Shown piece after piece: positions 18,144-28,200 of a DNA stretch of 64,000 nucleotides (the stretch's first letter is position 1; each line of letters starts with the position of its first letter). This DNA is from Superficieibacter electus (GTDB taxonomy: Bacteria > Pseudomonadota > Gammaproteobacteria > Enterobacterales > Enterobacteriaceae), in NCBI RefSeq assembly GCF_002915575.1, contig NZ_PQGD01000003.1, forward strand, positions 186,001-250,000, written 5' to 3'. Made by a program: the position numbers and the translations under genes. Under the pieces are notes generated by a model. The model saw nothing but the letters and a program-made list of their open reading frames with translations. It was not told the DNA's origin and searched no databases.

Positions 18144-19439
18144 TTAGCGTCCTGATGCCCGGGCCCACTGGCGAATGATGCGTCGCCGTTTTGCCGCGAA
18201 CAGCGAACCGGGGTCCCGTTTTTCCAGCGTCCATGTCAGTTGTCGCACGTTGATCCCCTGACGGGCAAACAAATCATCTAACGCTTTCTGGCACGATGTC
18301 AGAACCGGCAATGGGCAGTTAGCCGTCAGTCTTAACGCATTCGCCGCCGTTTGCACCAGCCGATAATCCGCCGTGGGCGGCAGCGTCATTGCCAGCACCC
18401 GGCTACAGGCGTCAGCGAAGACCACCTGACCTTTTCCCGTAGCATCAGGAAACAGTAACTGATCGTCGTGACGCCCCTCAATATGTGCAATGGCGCGCGT
18501 CACACTACCGCAAGGACAAGGGACATCACTCGCCACCAGCACGTCATCAAGGCGGTAGCGGACAATCGGTTGGGTAGAACGGGTAAAATCAGTCACAACC
18601 GGAATAAAACGATGTTCATCCAGCCACTCAGGCTCCACGTGAATAAATTCTTCGTTCAAATGCAGCGTACCGAAAGCACAGGTCGAGGCCAGAAACCCTT
18701 CCGTCGCCTGATAAATCTCGCCCACCTGGCCAAACACCTGGCGCAGCAGATTCCGATCCTGTTCTTCCAGCACTTCCGCCACCGAAATGACTTTTTTCAC
18801 CTGTACCTTCAGCGTGCCGTCGAGCACGGCCAGCGCCAGCGCACGCAGCACCTGAGCGGGTGCGACGATGAGCGTGGGTGATTGCATTTCAAGCTTTGCA
18901 AGTTGCGGCTGAAACGGGGCGAGGAGATCGTAAAATGCCAGACTCAGCCAGCGATTATTCACGCTGCGATACAGATTATTATCTGCCCGTAAAAATAAGG
19001 CGACGCGTTCTCCCGCCAGCAATCCTTCGGGCAGAACTTTTGCCAGAATCGCCCCCGCCCAGAGCGATTGTTCCTGCGGGCTCACCACAAAAAGACCGCG
19101 CTGTCCGGAGGTACCGGACGATAAACCAACGCTGAACGGCCCGACTGTCGGCGAAAAATCACGGCTTTGTTCACTGCGCAACGCACACGTCAGCAGCGTT
19201 TCACGTTGCAGCCCGACGGTATTCATTTCATCGAAGTGGGCCATCATTAGCGCTTTGTTCATCGTCGGCCATTCGCTTAATGGCAGCGAGAGATAACGAC
19301 GGAACCACGGGCTTTTCACCAGCACCCGGCGCTGAAAGGTCCGCCATCTTTTTGCCTGCCACGCCTCCAGCGCAGCGCGGTCGGTGAAATGTAGCCGGCG
19401 GGTACGAAAATAGTGCCACAGAAGCCTGACGGGGATCAT
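18144..19439 (-). CDS. adenylate-forming enzyme, PaaK/F390-synthetase-related
   Basis: The 431-residue protein belongs to the phenylacetate-CoA-ligase/CapK/F390-synthetase-like branch of adenylate-forming enzymes. Visible motifs are the P-loop LSSGTSGQRG (106-115), the YQATEG motif (243-248), YRLDD (295-299), a CPCG pair (308-311) suggesting a metal site as in PaaK, and EGRHDD (321-326). It should activate a carboxylate with ATP; the acid and final acceptor are unknown. Its start overlaps the stop of the upstream MBL gene as ATGA. By position in the pathway it could play an OleC-like role, although OleC is from a different branch. Confidence 0.85.
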   Translation of the reverse strand: MIPVRLLWHYFRTRRLHFTDRAALEAWQAKRWRTFQRRVLVKSPWFRRYLSLPLSEWPTMNKALMMAHFDEMNTVGLQRETLLTCALRSEQSRDFSPTVGPFSVGLSSGTSGQRGLFVVSPQEQSLWAGAILAKVLPEGLLAGERVALFLRADNNLYRSVNNRWLSLAFYDLLAPFQPQLAKLEMQSPTLIVAPAQVLRALALAVLDGTLKVQVKKVISVAEVLEEQDRNLLRQVFGQVGEIYQATEGFLASTCAFGTLHLNEEFIHVEPEWLDEHRFIPVVTDFTRSTQPIVRYRLDDVLVASDVPCPCGSVTRAIAHIEGRHDDQLLFPDATGKGQVVFADACSRVLAMTLPPTADYRLVQTAANALRLTANCPLPVLTSCQKALDDLFARQGINVRQLTWTLEKRDPGSLFAAKRRRIIRQWARASGR

Positions 19440-20242
19440 AAGTCGCCCTCATGACAGAGCCGAATATCCGTTACGCCGTTATGCCAGAGTTGATTGAGTC
19501 GACCAAGCGTCTGGTAATACGCCGCTGTGTCAGACATCACCAGGTGGGCCAGCCGTGAAGGTCCACGCAGCTCGCGGTAATTTGCCGGCGACCAGGCCGC
19601 GTCAGCCGCCAGCAGGGTCCAGCCGTCATCCGTAAGAATAAATGCGCCAATATGTCCGGCGGCATGACCCGGCAGCGGCACTAAAATGATTTGCCCCTCG
19701 CTCCCCGGCAGGACATACCCCTGCTCAAAGGGAGCCAGCACCGCAGGCAGTCCCAGCGTGGGGAAATGTTCAATAAAGGTCAGGTTCGACTCAAAACCCG
19801 CCGGGAAGAGTCCTGGTACAAACGCCTGACGTAGGGCGGCCAATCCGCGTAGCGCTCTGACCTGCGCCCAACCCTCGCCAGAACAAATACACTTGCTATC
19901 AGGGAAATCGCGTAACCCGGCGACATGATCTGCATGAAAATGCGAAAGAATAATGGCGCTGATATCGCCAGCGACCAGCCCCTGCGCCAGCAGCTGTTTG
20001 ACCAGGGAGGTTTCAGAGTCAAAATACACTGGCGTTACCTGGCGATAAATTCTGAAAACGCCGGAGCGGGTATACTGTTCAAACCAGGACGCATAGCCGG
20101 TATCCCACAACCAGCGTTGATTTCCGGCCTCCAGCAGATACGCCCGTGACGGAAATTTACATACGCGCAGTCCGGCCCCTTTCAGCGCCATGCAACCAAT
20201 ATGCGTACAATAGCCGATTTCAAAGGTGGTAATTTTTGCCAT
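19436..20242 (-). CDS. metallo-beta-lactamase-fold hydrolase
   Basis: The 268-residue protein has the dinuclear metal signature HFHADH at 101-106, a second His motif GHAAGH (193 and 198), Asp214 in LAADAAW and a late His in CHEGDL, so the full ligand set is present. The family includes lactonases (AHL lactonase type), thioesterases and glyoxalase II. In this operon a lactone or thioester intermediate is the attractive substrate, but this is inference. No signal peptide is seen, so it is cytoplasmic. Its start lies 23 nt inside the end of the upstream SDR gene. Confidence 0.85.
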   Translation of the reverse strand: MAKITTFEIGYCTHIGCMALKGAGLRVCKFPSRAYLLEAGNQRWLWDTGYASWFEQYTRSGVFRIYRQVTPVYFDSETSLVKQLLAQGLVAGDISAIILSHFHADHVAGLRDFPDSKCICSGEGWAQVRALRGLAALRQAFVPGLFPAGFESNLTFIEHFPTLGLPAVLAPFEQGYVLPGSEGQIILVPLPGHAAGHIGAFILTDDGWTLLAADAAWSPANYRELRGPSRLAHLVMSDTAAYYQTLGRLNQLWHNGVTDIRLCHEGDL

Positions 20243-21236
20243 GTTCCCTCATCCATTCTCCGGTCAGCGCAATGCCTTCCGCCATCGAAAACCGGGGCCG
20301 GTAGCCAAGTTCAGTGATGGCTTTCTCTGCACTTAACGTCATATCGAAACAGACTGTACCTGCGCTGTAGCGGGTTACCAGCGGCTCCCTGTTAAAACAA
20401 TGTCCCAGAACTTCCAGACTGCGCGTCGCCAGCGACAGCACTGGCCACGGCACTGACCGGATCTGATACCGCAGCCCCAGTTGTTCACCAAGCAACGCAT
20501 CCAGCATCACATTCAGACGCTGCGGCTGGTGATTGGTGACGTTATAAATGCTCCCCGAACGCAGCGATTCCCCGCGGGTCGCCAGCGCCATGGCATAAAC
20601 CACATTCTGCACAAAAGTCAGATCCAGTAGCGCCTCGCCGCCGCGCGGAAGGCGCAACACGCCTTTATCACGCTGAAGTTGTTGCAACAGTCGGGGGACA
20701 ATCACGTTATCGTGTGGACCAAACAAACCGCGCGGGCGCAGCAGAATCCAGGTTGTCGAGGCGAACTGTTTCACCGCGTCAGCAATGACGTGTTCCGCTG
20801 CATACTTACTCCGGGCATAGTGACTACTGAACCGCCGCGCAAGATAACTTTCCCGCACGTCATAATGATGCTGAAAATCAAAATACACCGCCGGGGTGGA
20901 AATATGAATAAACCGGGGGATCTGCGCCCTTCCCGCCGCCTGCGCCAGACGCTGCGTCACCAGTACATTGGCATTATAAAAGTCAGTACGGCTGCCCCAG
21001 GGGGAAGATTTTGCTGCGCAGTGCCATACTGCATCACAGCCTGCGACCAGCCTGAGACAATCTTTCGCGTCTGCCTGCGTCAAATCAAACGGGATAAAGG
21101 TGGCTCCGCTCTGTTGAAGTTCCGCTCCCTGCACCGGATTACGCCCGACGGCGATAACCTCATGCCCGCCCTGAAGCAAATAGGTTGCGGCATTGCGTCC
21201 AAGTCCACTGGTTGCGCCTGTTAGCAGGATCTTCAC
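20220..21236 (-). CDS. extended SDR / OleD-like NAD(P)-dependent reductase (first copy)
   Basis: The 338-residue protein has GATSGLG (7-13), WHCAAKSSPWGSRTDFYNAN (71-90) and the YARSK catalytic motif (Tyr140, Lys144). The middle stretch closely resembles the HxAAKxGxWG...Y..NV region of OleD-type 2-alkyl-3-ketoacid reductases, which reduce the product of OleA. The ATG overlaps the KAS III stop by 4 nt. It most likely reduces the beta-keto product of the upstream condensing enzyme; substrate and cofactor are not proven. Confidence 0.85.
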   Translation of the reverse strand: MKILLTGATSGLGRNAATYLLQGGHEVIAVGRNPVQGAELQQSGATFIPFDLTQADAKDCLRLVAGCDAVWHCAAKSSPWGSRTDFYNANVLVTQRLAQAAGRAQIPRFIHISTPAVYFDFQHHYDVRESYLARRFSSHYARSKYAAEHVIADAVKQFASTTWILLRPRGLFGPHDNVIVPRLLQQLQRDKGVLRLPRGGEALLDLTFVQNVVYAMALATRGESLRSGSIYNVTNHQPQRLNVMLDALLGEQLGLRYQIRSVPWPVLSLATRSLEVLGHCFNREPLVTRYSAGTVCFDMTLSAEKAITELGYRPRFSMAEGIALTGEWMREHGKNYHL

Positions 21237-22240
21237 GGCAGCAATACCATACCCGCCAGCGTCAGCCCTGCCGCCGTGCCAATCATCATCGCGGGTCGAC
21301 CGCTAATCCATCGTCCACTGATTACCGCTTCGTGCAGCGCGGTGGGAATCGATGCCGCCACCTGATTCCCATAATGACGGTAGATATCAATCAGTACCGA
21401 TTGCGGTATATTTAGCCGCTTGCGCATATGTTCGAGCGAGAGATGGCTTGCCTGATGCGGGATCACCGTCGCCATCTCTGCCAGCGTAACGCCGCTTTTT
21501 TCCAGTAGCCTGGCAAGGTAGCCATTGATTAATGATGAAGCATAGCGGAACAGCGGTTTGCCCTGCATATGAAACAAAAAATCACTGTCGTTCATGCCCG
21601 CTCGTGGATTCCGGCGCGTACCGCCAGCGCGAATTTCACACAGTTCACTGCCCTGCGGATACATTTCAATCAGGCTCGCAAGAATACCGGATGAACCATC
21701 ACCGCGCTCCACAATTGCGCAGGCCGCACCATCACCAAAAATCAGCGATGATTCTTCATGCGCCCAGTCGATTCCGCGGGAGGCGATATCCGCCGACACA
21801 ATGGCGATACGGCGATATATTCCCGTATTCAGCAATCCGGCAGCAACTTCCATCGCGGAAATAAAGCTTACGCAGCTGCTATTAATATCGAAACCTGCCA
21901 TACCTGCGGGCATGCTGGCAGCTTTCAGGATATGCGTCGCGCTACAGGGCAACGCCTGTACGGCAATCGCCGAGGCGCAAATTAGCAGATTAACCGAAGA
22001 CGGAGACAACGAACCAGCATTCAGCGCGTTGTGTAGCGCCTGAGCGGCCAGTTCTGCCTGGCTGGCGTCGTCTGTAGCATGATAGCGCCAGACAATACCC
22101 GAGCGTTTTTGTACATAGCCGGCTGGCTTGCCGAGTCGGGTATCCAGCATTGATGAGGTAATCCGCGCTGGCGGAACCGCGATACCCGTCGCAATGATTT
22201 TTAACGCAAGGGGAGCGCCGGGATCGGTTAAATATTCCAT
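21233..22240 (-). CDS. KAS III-like beta-ketoacyl synthase (condensing enzyme)
   Basis: The 335-residue thiolase-fold enzyme has the complete KAS III triad: Cys123 in INSSCVSF, His262 in PHQAS and Asn292 in YGNQVAASIP. The GDGAAC stretch (169-174) is also typical. KAS III and the related OleA perform decarboxylative or head-to-head Claisen condensation of acyl thioesters. The chromosome-type fabH belongs with the fab genes, so this is a specialised paralogue. The ATG at 22240 begins MEYLTDPGAP; an upstream in-frame start at 22276 would add 12 residues. It is the first gene of the operon, starting about 50 nt after the narI terminator. Confidence 0.87.
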   Translation of the reverse strand: MEYLTDPGAPLALKIIATGIAVPPARITSSMLDTRLGKPAGYVQKRSGIVWRYHATDDASQAELAAQALHNALNAGSLSPSSVNLLICASAIAVQALPCSATHILKAASMPAGMAGFDINSSCVSFISAMEVAAGLLNTGIYRRIAIVSADIASRGIDWAHEESSLIFGDGAACAIVERGDGSSGILASLIEMYPQGSELCEIRAGGTRRNPRAGMNDSDFLFHMQGKPLFRYASSLINGYLARLLEKSGVTLAEMATVIPHQASHLSLEHMRKRLNIPQSVLIDIYRHYGNQVAASIPTALHEAVISGRWISGRPAMMIGTAAGLTLAGMVLLP

Positions 22241-22292
22241 TATGCTTTCACTTCTTAATTCCACGATTCGCATCATGATATAGAAATCAAAA

Positions 22293-22328
22293 GCAAAAAA
22301 AACCCAGGAAAAATGGTCCCCGGGTTTT
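22293..22328 (-). terminator. narGHJI operon terminator
   Basis: On the minus strand the stem AAAACCCGGGGA pairs with TCCTGGGTTTT and is followed by a T-run. It lies 19 nt after the narI stop and before the KAS III gene, so the downstream operon needs its own promoter or readthrough. Confidence 0.85.
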
Positions 22329-22346
22329 ATAGTGTTAGGGTGTTAA

Positions 22347-23024
22347 TTAACGACGAGCACGAACAATCTGATATTTCCGCGTTAAATATTCCACTGGCGC
22401 GCTCCAGACATGCACCAGCCGTGAGAACGGGAACAGTACAAATAACGTCATGCCCAGCACCAGATGGACGCGGAAAATAAATGCCACGCCATCAAGATGA
22501 GAAGATGCACCGCCGTGGAACGTGACCACTGACTGTGCCCAGCCCACCAGCTTCATCATTTCACTACCATCCATATGCTGCGCGGAGAACGGAATGGTCA
22601 GCAGGCCAAGCGCGCATTGCACCATCAGCAAGGTCAGGATCAGAATATCCGCGCCGGTAGTGGTTGCCCGAATACGCGGGCTGAACAGACGACGCTTCAG
22701 TAATAACAAGCCGCCGACCAGGGTCATCACGCCGCAGGCACCGCCCGCGATCATCGCCATTTTCTGCTTCACGTCGATGGGTAAAAAGCCTTCGTACATC
22801 CAGTGCGGGGTCAGCATACCCAGCAGGTGACCGGCGAAAATCCCGAGAATGCCAAAGTGGAACAGGTTTGACGCCATGTTCATACCCTTGCGATCCAGCA
22901 TCTGACTTGAACCCGCGCGCCAGCTGTACTGACCGTAGTCATAGCGCAGCCAGCTGCCCACCAGAAATACCGTACCCGCAACATAAGGATAGATATCGAA
23001 GAAGAACATATTCAAAAATTGCAT
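22347..23024 (-). CDS. narI: respiratory nitrate reductase A gamma subunit (cytochrome b)
   Basis: NarI is the membrane di-haem cytochrome b that takes electrons from quinol and passes them to NarH. The 225-residue protein has five transmembrane helices and the axial His residues in the hydrophobic segments, for example [12 protein letters not shown] and [12 protein letters not shown]. Length equals E. coli. Its ATG overlaps the narJ stop by one base (TAATG), showing translational coupling. It is the last gene of narGHJI. Confidence 0.98.
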   Translation of the reverse strand: MQFLNMFFFDIYPYVAGTVFLVGSWLRYDYGQYSWRAGSSQMLDRKGMNMASNLFHFGILGIFAGHLLGMLTPHWMYEGFLPIDVKQKMAMIAGGACGVMTLVGGLLLLKRRLFSPRIRATTTGADILILTLLMVQCALGLLTIPFSAQHMDGSEMMKLVGWAQSVVTFHGGASSHLDGVAFIFRVHLVLGMTLFVLFPFSRLVHVWSAPVEYLTRKYQIVRARR

Positions 23025-23734
23025 TAGTGCTGTCCTCCAGTGGAGAGATTCAAATATTGCGGGGCCACGGCACCGGCAAAACGACGCTGGTGCGCGGAGA
23101 TTTCCGACTCGCCACAGCCCTGTTCGGCAAAGAACTTCACCTGTTCCTCTTCCCAGACGGCGTCCAGCGCCTGCGGCGTGTCATCGCGGGCTTCATCGGC
23201 GATCTTTTCCGCGACTTTGACGTTATCAATGGCCGTATTGGCAAGCTGCAGCAGCAGATCGAACAAGGCCGCGTAGCGACTTTCCCGCTGTTGCAGACGC
23301 GCGCTGAGTAACGCCAGGATGGGAGCTATATCCTGCAAACCGCCGAGCGCTTCACTCACCGGGAGCTGCGCCAGATATTCGAGATACAGCGGCAGATGAT
23401 CCGGCAGTTCGCGGCTGTCGAGGTGCAGACCCTGACGCTCGTATTGCGCCAGCAGATCCACCATAGCCTGACCGCGATCGCGGGATTCGCCGTGAACGTG
23501 TTCAAAGAGCAGCAGCGACGTCGCACGACCGCGATCGAACAATTCGCTGTAGGCGGATTGCGCATCGAGCAGATCCTGCGCGGTTAAATCGCGCAGGAAA
23601 ATGCCCAGTTTTTGCGCATCCTCTTTACGCAGATTTTCTGACGATGCCAGCGCATCAAACAATTCCTGCTGATGCTGCCACAGGGCAGCATCCGGGTATT
23701 CGAGCAGGCGCGAAACAATGACGAGTTCAATCAT
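23024..23734 (-). CDS. narJ: nitrate reductase molybdenum cofactor assembly chaperone
   Basis: NarJ is a cytoplasmic TorD-family chaperone that binds the NarG N-terminus and ensures cofactor insertion before membrane docking. The 236-residue all-helical protein begins [20 protein letters not shown] and matches E. coli in length. Its start overlaps the narH stop (ATGA) and its end overlaps the narI start. Confidence 0.97.
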   Translation of the reverse strand: MIELVIVSRLLEYPDAALWQHQQELFDALASSENLRKEDAQKLGIFLRDLTAQDLLDAQSAYSELFDRGRATSLLLFEHVHGESRDRGQAMVDLLAQYERQGLHLDSRELPDHLPLYLEYLAQLPVSEALGGLQDIAPILALLSARLQQRESRYAALFDLLLQLANTAIDNVKVAEKIADEARDDTPQALDAVWEEEQVKFFAEQGCGESEISAHQRRFAGAVAPQYLNLSTGGQH

Positions 23735-25266
23735 TGGTGCGGCTCCGTTCTGGTGGTCACATCGATGGCATCAATGCGACGGCTGTTAAACAGGTTGAAT
23801 TTGCTGTCGGACCCGTGGCAACCGTCGCCGAAGGTAAAGCCGCAACCGCTCTTCTCGGGGAAGGCGTCACGCGCCAGTTCACGATGGCTGCTCGGGATCA
23901 CGAAGCGATCTTCATAGTTGGCAATCGCCAGATAGCGGTACATTTCCTGCGCCTGGGCTTCGCTTAAGCCCACCTCTTCCAGCGCGCGGGTATCCAGCTT
24001 GCCGTCAACGGTTTCTGCACGTTTATAGTGGCGCATCGCCAGCATCCGTTTCAGCGCCAGCAGCACCGGTTTGGTGTCGCCCGCGGTCAGCATGTTCGCC
24101 AGGTATTCAACCGGGATACGCAGGCTATCCACGTCCGGCAGTATGCCGTTGCTGCCCAGTTCACCCGCGTCGGCGGCGGACTGAATCGGCGACAATGGCG
24201 GCACGTACCAGACCATCGGCAGCGTGCGGTATTCAGGATGCAGCGGCAGGGCCAGCTTCCAGTCCATCGCCATTTTATACACTGGCGACTGCTGCGCGGC
24301 GTCAATCACGCTTTGCGGTACGCCATCTTTCAGCGCCTGTTCAATCACTGCCGGATCGTTCGGATTGAGGAAGATACTGAGCTGACGCTCGTAAAGATCT
24401 TTCTCATTCTCGGTGCTGGCGGCCTGCTCAATCGCATCGGCGTCATACAGCAGCACGCCGAGGTAGCGAATACGGCCTACGCAGGTTTCGGAACACACGG
24501 TCGGCTGCCCGGCTTCAATACGCGGGTAACAGAAAATGCACTTCTCGGATTTACCGCTCTTCCAGTTGAAGTAGATTTTTTTGTACGGGCAGCCGGTGAT
24601 GCACATCCGCCAGCCACGGCACTTGTCCTGGTCGATCAGTACGATGCCGTCTTCTTCACGTTTGTAGATAGCACCGCTTGGACAGGTGGCGACGCATGCC
24701 GGGTTGAGGCAGTGCTCGCACAGACGCGGCAGGTACATCATGAACGTGTTTTCGAACTGGCCGTACATGGCTTTCTGCATGTTAGCGAAGTTCTGATCTT
24801 TCGCGCGTTTCTCAAACTCACCGCCGAGAATTTCTTCCCAGTTCGGACCGGTGGTGATTTTGTCCATTCGCTGGCCGGTAATCAGCGAGCGCGGACGTGC
24901 AATCGGCTGATGCTTGCTTTCCGGCGCATTGTGCAGGTGCTGATAATCGTAATCGAACGGCTCATAGTAATCGTCGATGCCAGGCAGATGCGGGTTAGCA
25001 AAGATTTTACCCAGTAGTAGCGCGCGGTTGCCCATGCGCGGCTGCAATTTACCGTTAATTTTACGTATCCAGCCGCCTTTCCACTTATCCTGATTTTCCC
25101 ACTGGTTCGGATAACCGATGCCGGGTTTGCTTTCCACGTTGTTAAACCACGCGTACTCCATCCCTTCCCGGCTGGTCCAGACATTTTTACAGGTCACAGA
25201 ACAGGTATGACAGCCGATGCATTTATCAAGATTCAGCACCATGCCGACTTGTGAACGAATTTTCAT
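23731..25266 (-). CDS. narH: nitrate reductase A beta subunit (iron-sulfur)
   Basis: NarH carries one [3Fe-4S] and three [4Fe-4S] clusters that wire NarI to NarG. The 511-residue protein shows the ferredoxin Cys groups CIGCHTCSVTC (18-28), CEHCLNPACVATCP, CRGWRMCITGCP (Trp in place of the fourth-cluster Cys, giving the [3Fe-4S] site) and CIFCYPR, plus CSETCVGR. Length matches E. coli (512). It overlaps narG by ATGA. Confidence 0.98.
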   Translation of the reverse strand: MKIRSQVGMVLNLDKCIGCHTCSVTCKNVWTSREGMEYAWFNNVESKPGIGYPNQWENQDKWKGGWIRKINGKLQPRMGNRALLLGKIFANPHLPGIDDYYEPFDYDYQHLHNAPESKHQPIARPRSLITGQRMDKITTGPNWEEILGGEFEKRAKDQNFANMQKAMYGQFENTFMMYLPRLCEHCLNPACVATCPSGAIYKREEDGIVLIDQDKCRGWRMCITGCPYKKIYFNWKSGKSEKCIFCYPRIEAGQPTVCSETCVGRIRYLGVLLYDADAIEQAASTENEKDLYERQLSIFLNPNDPAVIEQALKDGVPQSVIDAAQQSPVYKMAMDWKLALPLHPEYRTLPMVWYVPPLSPIQSAADAGELGSNGILPDVDSLRIPVEYLANMLTAGDTKPVLLALKRMLAMRHYKRAETVDGKLDTRALEEVGLSEAQAQEMYRYLAIANYEDRFVIPSSHRELARDAFPEKSGCGFTFGDGCHGSDSKFNLFNSRRIDAIDVTTRTEPHQ

Positions 25267-28200
25267 TTTACGCTCTCCTGTACCTGGTCATTGCCTTCAC
25301 CATCCAGCCAGTTAATATTTTTCATCTTACGTACCACCACGAACTCATCGCGGTTAGAGCCTACGGTGCCGTAGTAGTTAAAGCCGTAAGCCAGCTGCGC
25401 GTAGCCGCCAATCATGTGGGTCGGTTTCGGGCTGATACGGGTGACCGAGTTATGGATGCCACCACGCTGACCGGTAATTTCCGACCCCGGCAGGTTCACA
25501 ATACGTTCCTGCGCGTGGTACATCATGGTCATCCCGGACGGGACGCGCTGGCTCACCACCGCACGAGCGGTTAGCGCACCATTACTGTTGAACACTTCGA
25601 TCCAGTCGTTATCTTCGATGCCCAGTTCTTTGGCGTCGACTTCGCTCATCCAGACAATCGGACCGCCGCGCGACAGGGTCAGCATCAACAGGTTGTCGCT
25701 GTAGGTGGAGTGGATACCCCACTTCTGGTGCGGCGTCAGGAAGTTCAGCGCTTTTTCCGGGTTGCCGTTGGACTTCTCGCCCATCACTGCTTTTACCGAG
25801 CGAGTGTCAATGGGCGGACGGTACACCAGCAGGCTTTCACCGAAATCACGCATCCACTGGTGATCCTGATACAGCTGCTGACGACCGGACAGCGTACGCC
25901 ACGGGATCAGCTCATGAACGTTGGTATACCCGGCATTGTAAGAAACGTGCTCATCTTCAAGACCGGACCAGGTCGGGCTGGAAATAATCTTACGCGGCTG
26001 CGCCTGAATATCGCGGAAGCGGATTTTTTCCTCTTCTTTATTGGTGGCGAGGTGCGTATGGTCACGCCCGGTGAATTCACTGAGCGCGGCCCAGGCTTTT
26101 ACCGCCACGTTGCCGTTGGTTTCCGGGGCCAGGGTGAGGATCATCTCTGCTGCATCAATCGCCGTATTCAGCATCGGCTGGCCTTTCGCCGGGCCGTCCG
26201 CTTTGGTGTAATTGAGTTTGCGCAGCAGATCCATTTCGCTCTGGGTGTTCCAGGCAATGCCTTTACCGCCGTTACCGATTTTGTCCATCAGCGGACCGAT
26301 GGAGGTAAAGCGTTCGTAAGTTGCCGGGTAATCGCGCTCGACGGTCATAATATGCGGAGCCGTTACCCCCGGAATCAGGTCACATTCGCCTTTTTTCCAG
26401 TCTTTCACGTCCAGCGGCTGCGCCAGTTCGGCGCTCGAGTCATGCTGAATCGGTAACGTCACGATATCGGTTTCTTTACCCAAATGACCGACGCAAACTT
26501 CCGAGAATTTCTTCGCGATGCCTTTATAGATCTCCCAGTCGCTTTTTGACTCCCAGGCCGGGTCGACAGCCGCAGAGAGCGGATGAATAAACGGATGCAT
26601 GTCCGAGGTATTCATGTCGTCTTTTTCATACCAGGTCGCGGTCGGCAGCACGATGTCGGAATACAAGCAGGTGCTCGACAGGCGGAAGTCCAGCGTCACC
26701 ACCAGGTCCAGTTTGCCGTCGAGGCCATTATCATGCCATTCGACCTCTTCCGGTTTTACGCCGCCCTGCTTGCCCAGGTCTTTGCCCTGGATACCGTTTT
26801 CCGTCCCCAGTAAATACTTAAGCATGTACTCATGCCCTTTACCGGAAGACCCGAGCAGGTTGGAGCGCCAGATAAACAGGTTGCGCGGATGATTTTTGCC
26901 GTTTTCCGGTTGTTCAGCGGCAAAACGAATCGAACCTTCTTTCAGCGATTTGACGGTGTAATCCACCGGCGACATGCCAGCTTTTTCCGCCTGCGCGGCG
27001 ATGCGCAGCGGGTTAGTGCCCAGTTGCGGCGCTGATGGCAACCAGCCCATCCGCTCGGCGCGGACGTTGAAGTCAATCAAATGGCCGGTATAGCGCGACG
27101 CATCGGCCAGCGGAGAAAGCAACTCTTTCGCCGTCAGCGACTCATAACGCCACTGGCTTGAGTGGTTATAGAAGTAAGAGGTGCTGTTCATATGGCGCGG
27201 TGGACGCTGCCAGTCGAGAGCAAATGCCAGCGGCTGCCAGCCGGTTTGCGGACGCAGTTTTTCCTGGCCGACATAGTGCGCCCAGCCGCCGCCGCTCTGA
27301 CCGACACAGCCGCAGAAAATCAGCATGTTGATCAGGCCGCGGTAGTTCATATCCATGTGGTACCAGTGGTTCATCCCGGCACCGACGATGATCATTGAAC
27401 GACCGTGGGTTTTGTCCGCGTTATCAGCAAATTCACGCGCGGTACGGGTGATGTGGGCGCGCGGAACGCCGGTGATTTTCTCCGCCCAGGCCGGGGTATA
27501 CGCTTTAACGTCGTCGTAGCTGCTGGCACAGTTTTCATCGCCAAGACCACGTTCCAGACCATAGTTCGCGAGGGTCAAATCATAAACTGTGGTGACCAGC
27601 GCGCTGCTGCCATCAGCCAGGTGCAGGCGTTTCACCGGCAGTTTGTGCAGCAGGATATTTTGCAGTTCGACTTTATTAACGTGTTCAGTGCCTTCGCCAC
27701 CAAAGTACGGGAAGCCGACTTCTGCCACCTCGTCATGGCTGCCCAGCAGGCTGAGGTTCAGTTCAGCCTCCTCACCAGAGGTGCCGTCGCGTTGCTCAAG
27801 ATTCCATTTGCCCTTCTCGCCCCAGCGGAAGCCAATGGAACCGTTCGGCGCGATCATCTCGCCATTGCTGTTGACGGCAACCGTTTTCCACTGCGGGTTA
27901 TTTTCCTGACCCAGCGCATCCACCAGATCGGCGGCGCGCAGCATACGGCCAGCGGCATAGTAGCCGTCGCGCGCTTCCAGCATTACCAGCATCGGCATAT
28001 CGGTATAGCGGCGCACGTAGTCGGTAAAATACTGGCTCGGATTATCAAGATGGAACTCACGCAGCATCACGTGGCCCATCGCCATCGCCATGGCCGCATC
28101 GGTGCCCTGCTTTGGTGCCAGCCACAGGTCGCACAGTTTGGCGATTTCGGCGTAGTCCGGCGTGACGGCCACGGTTTTGGTGCCTTTATAGCGAACTTCA

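Larger units (their letters stand above)
14309..22240 (-). other. eight-gene putative lipid/glycolipid biosynthetic operon
   Basis: Eight minus-strand genes are packed between the tRNA-Tyr repeats and narI. Five of the seven junctions overlap by 1-4 nt, one overlaps by 23 nt, and the widest gap is 22 nt. Enzyme classes in transcription order are KAS III, extended SDR, metallo-beta-lactamase fold, adenylate-forming, extended SDR, GT2/GT21, alpha/beta-hydrolase-like and GT1-like. None is at this place in E. coli K-12. Composition resembles the flanking core genes, so any acquisition is old or from a related donor. No acyl carrier protein is encoded, so housekeeping ACP or CoA substrates are expected. 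Confidence 0.8.

Noticed and set aside
14309-22240. Cluster as an O-antigen or capsule locus
   Set aside because: There is no flippase, polymerase or nucleotide-sugar synthesis gene, and a condensing enzyme plus an adenylating enzyme point to lipid chemistry instead.
24028-25017. 329-codon plus-strand open frame
   Set aside because: It lies fully antisense to narH, whose product is intact with all iron-sulfur Cys motifs; the frame is a shadow caused by high GC at third positions.
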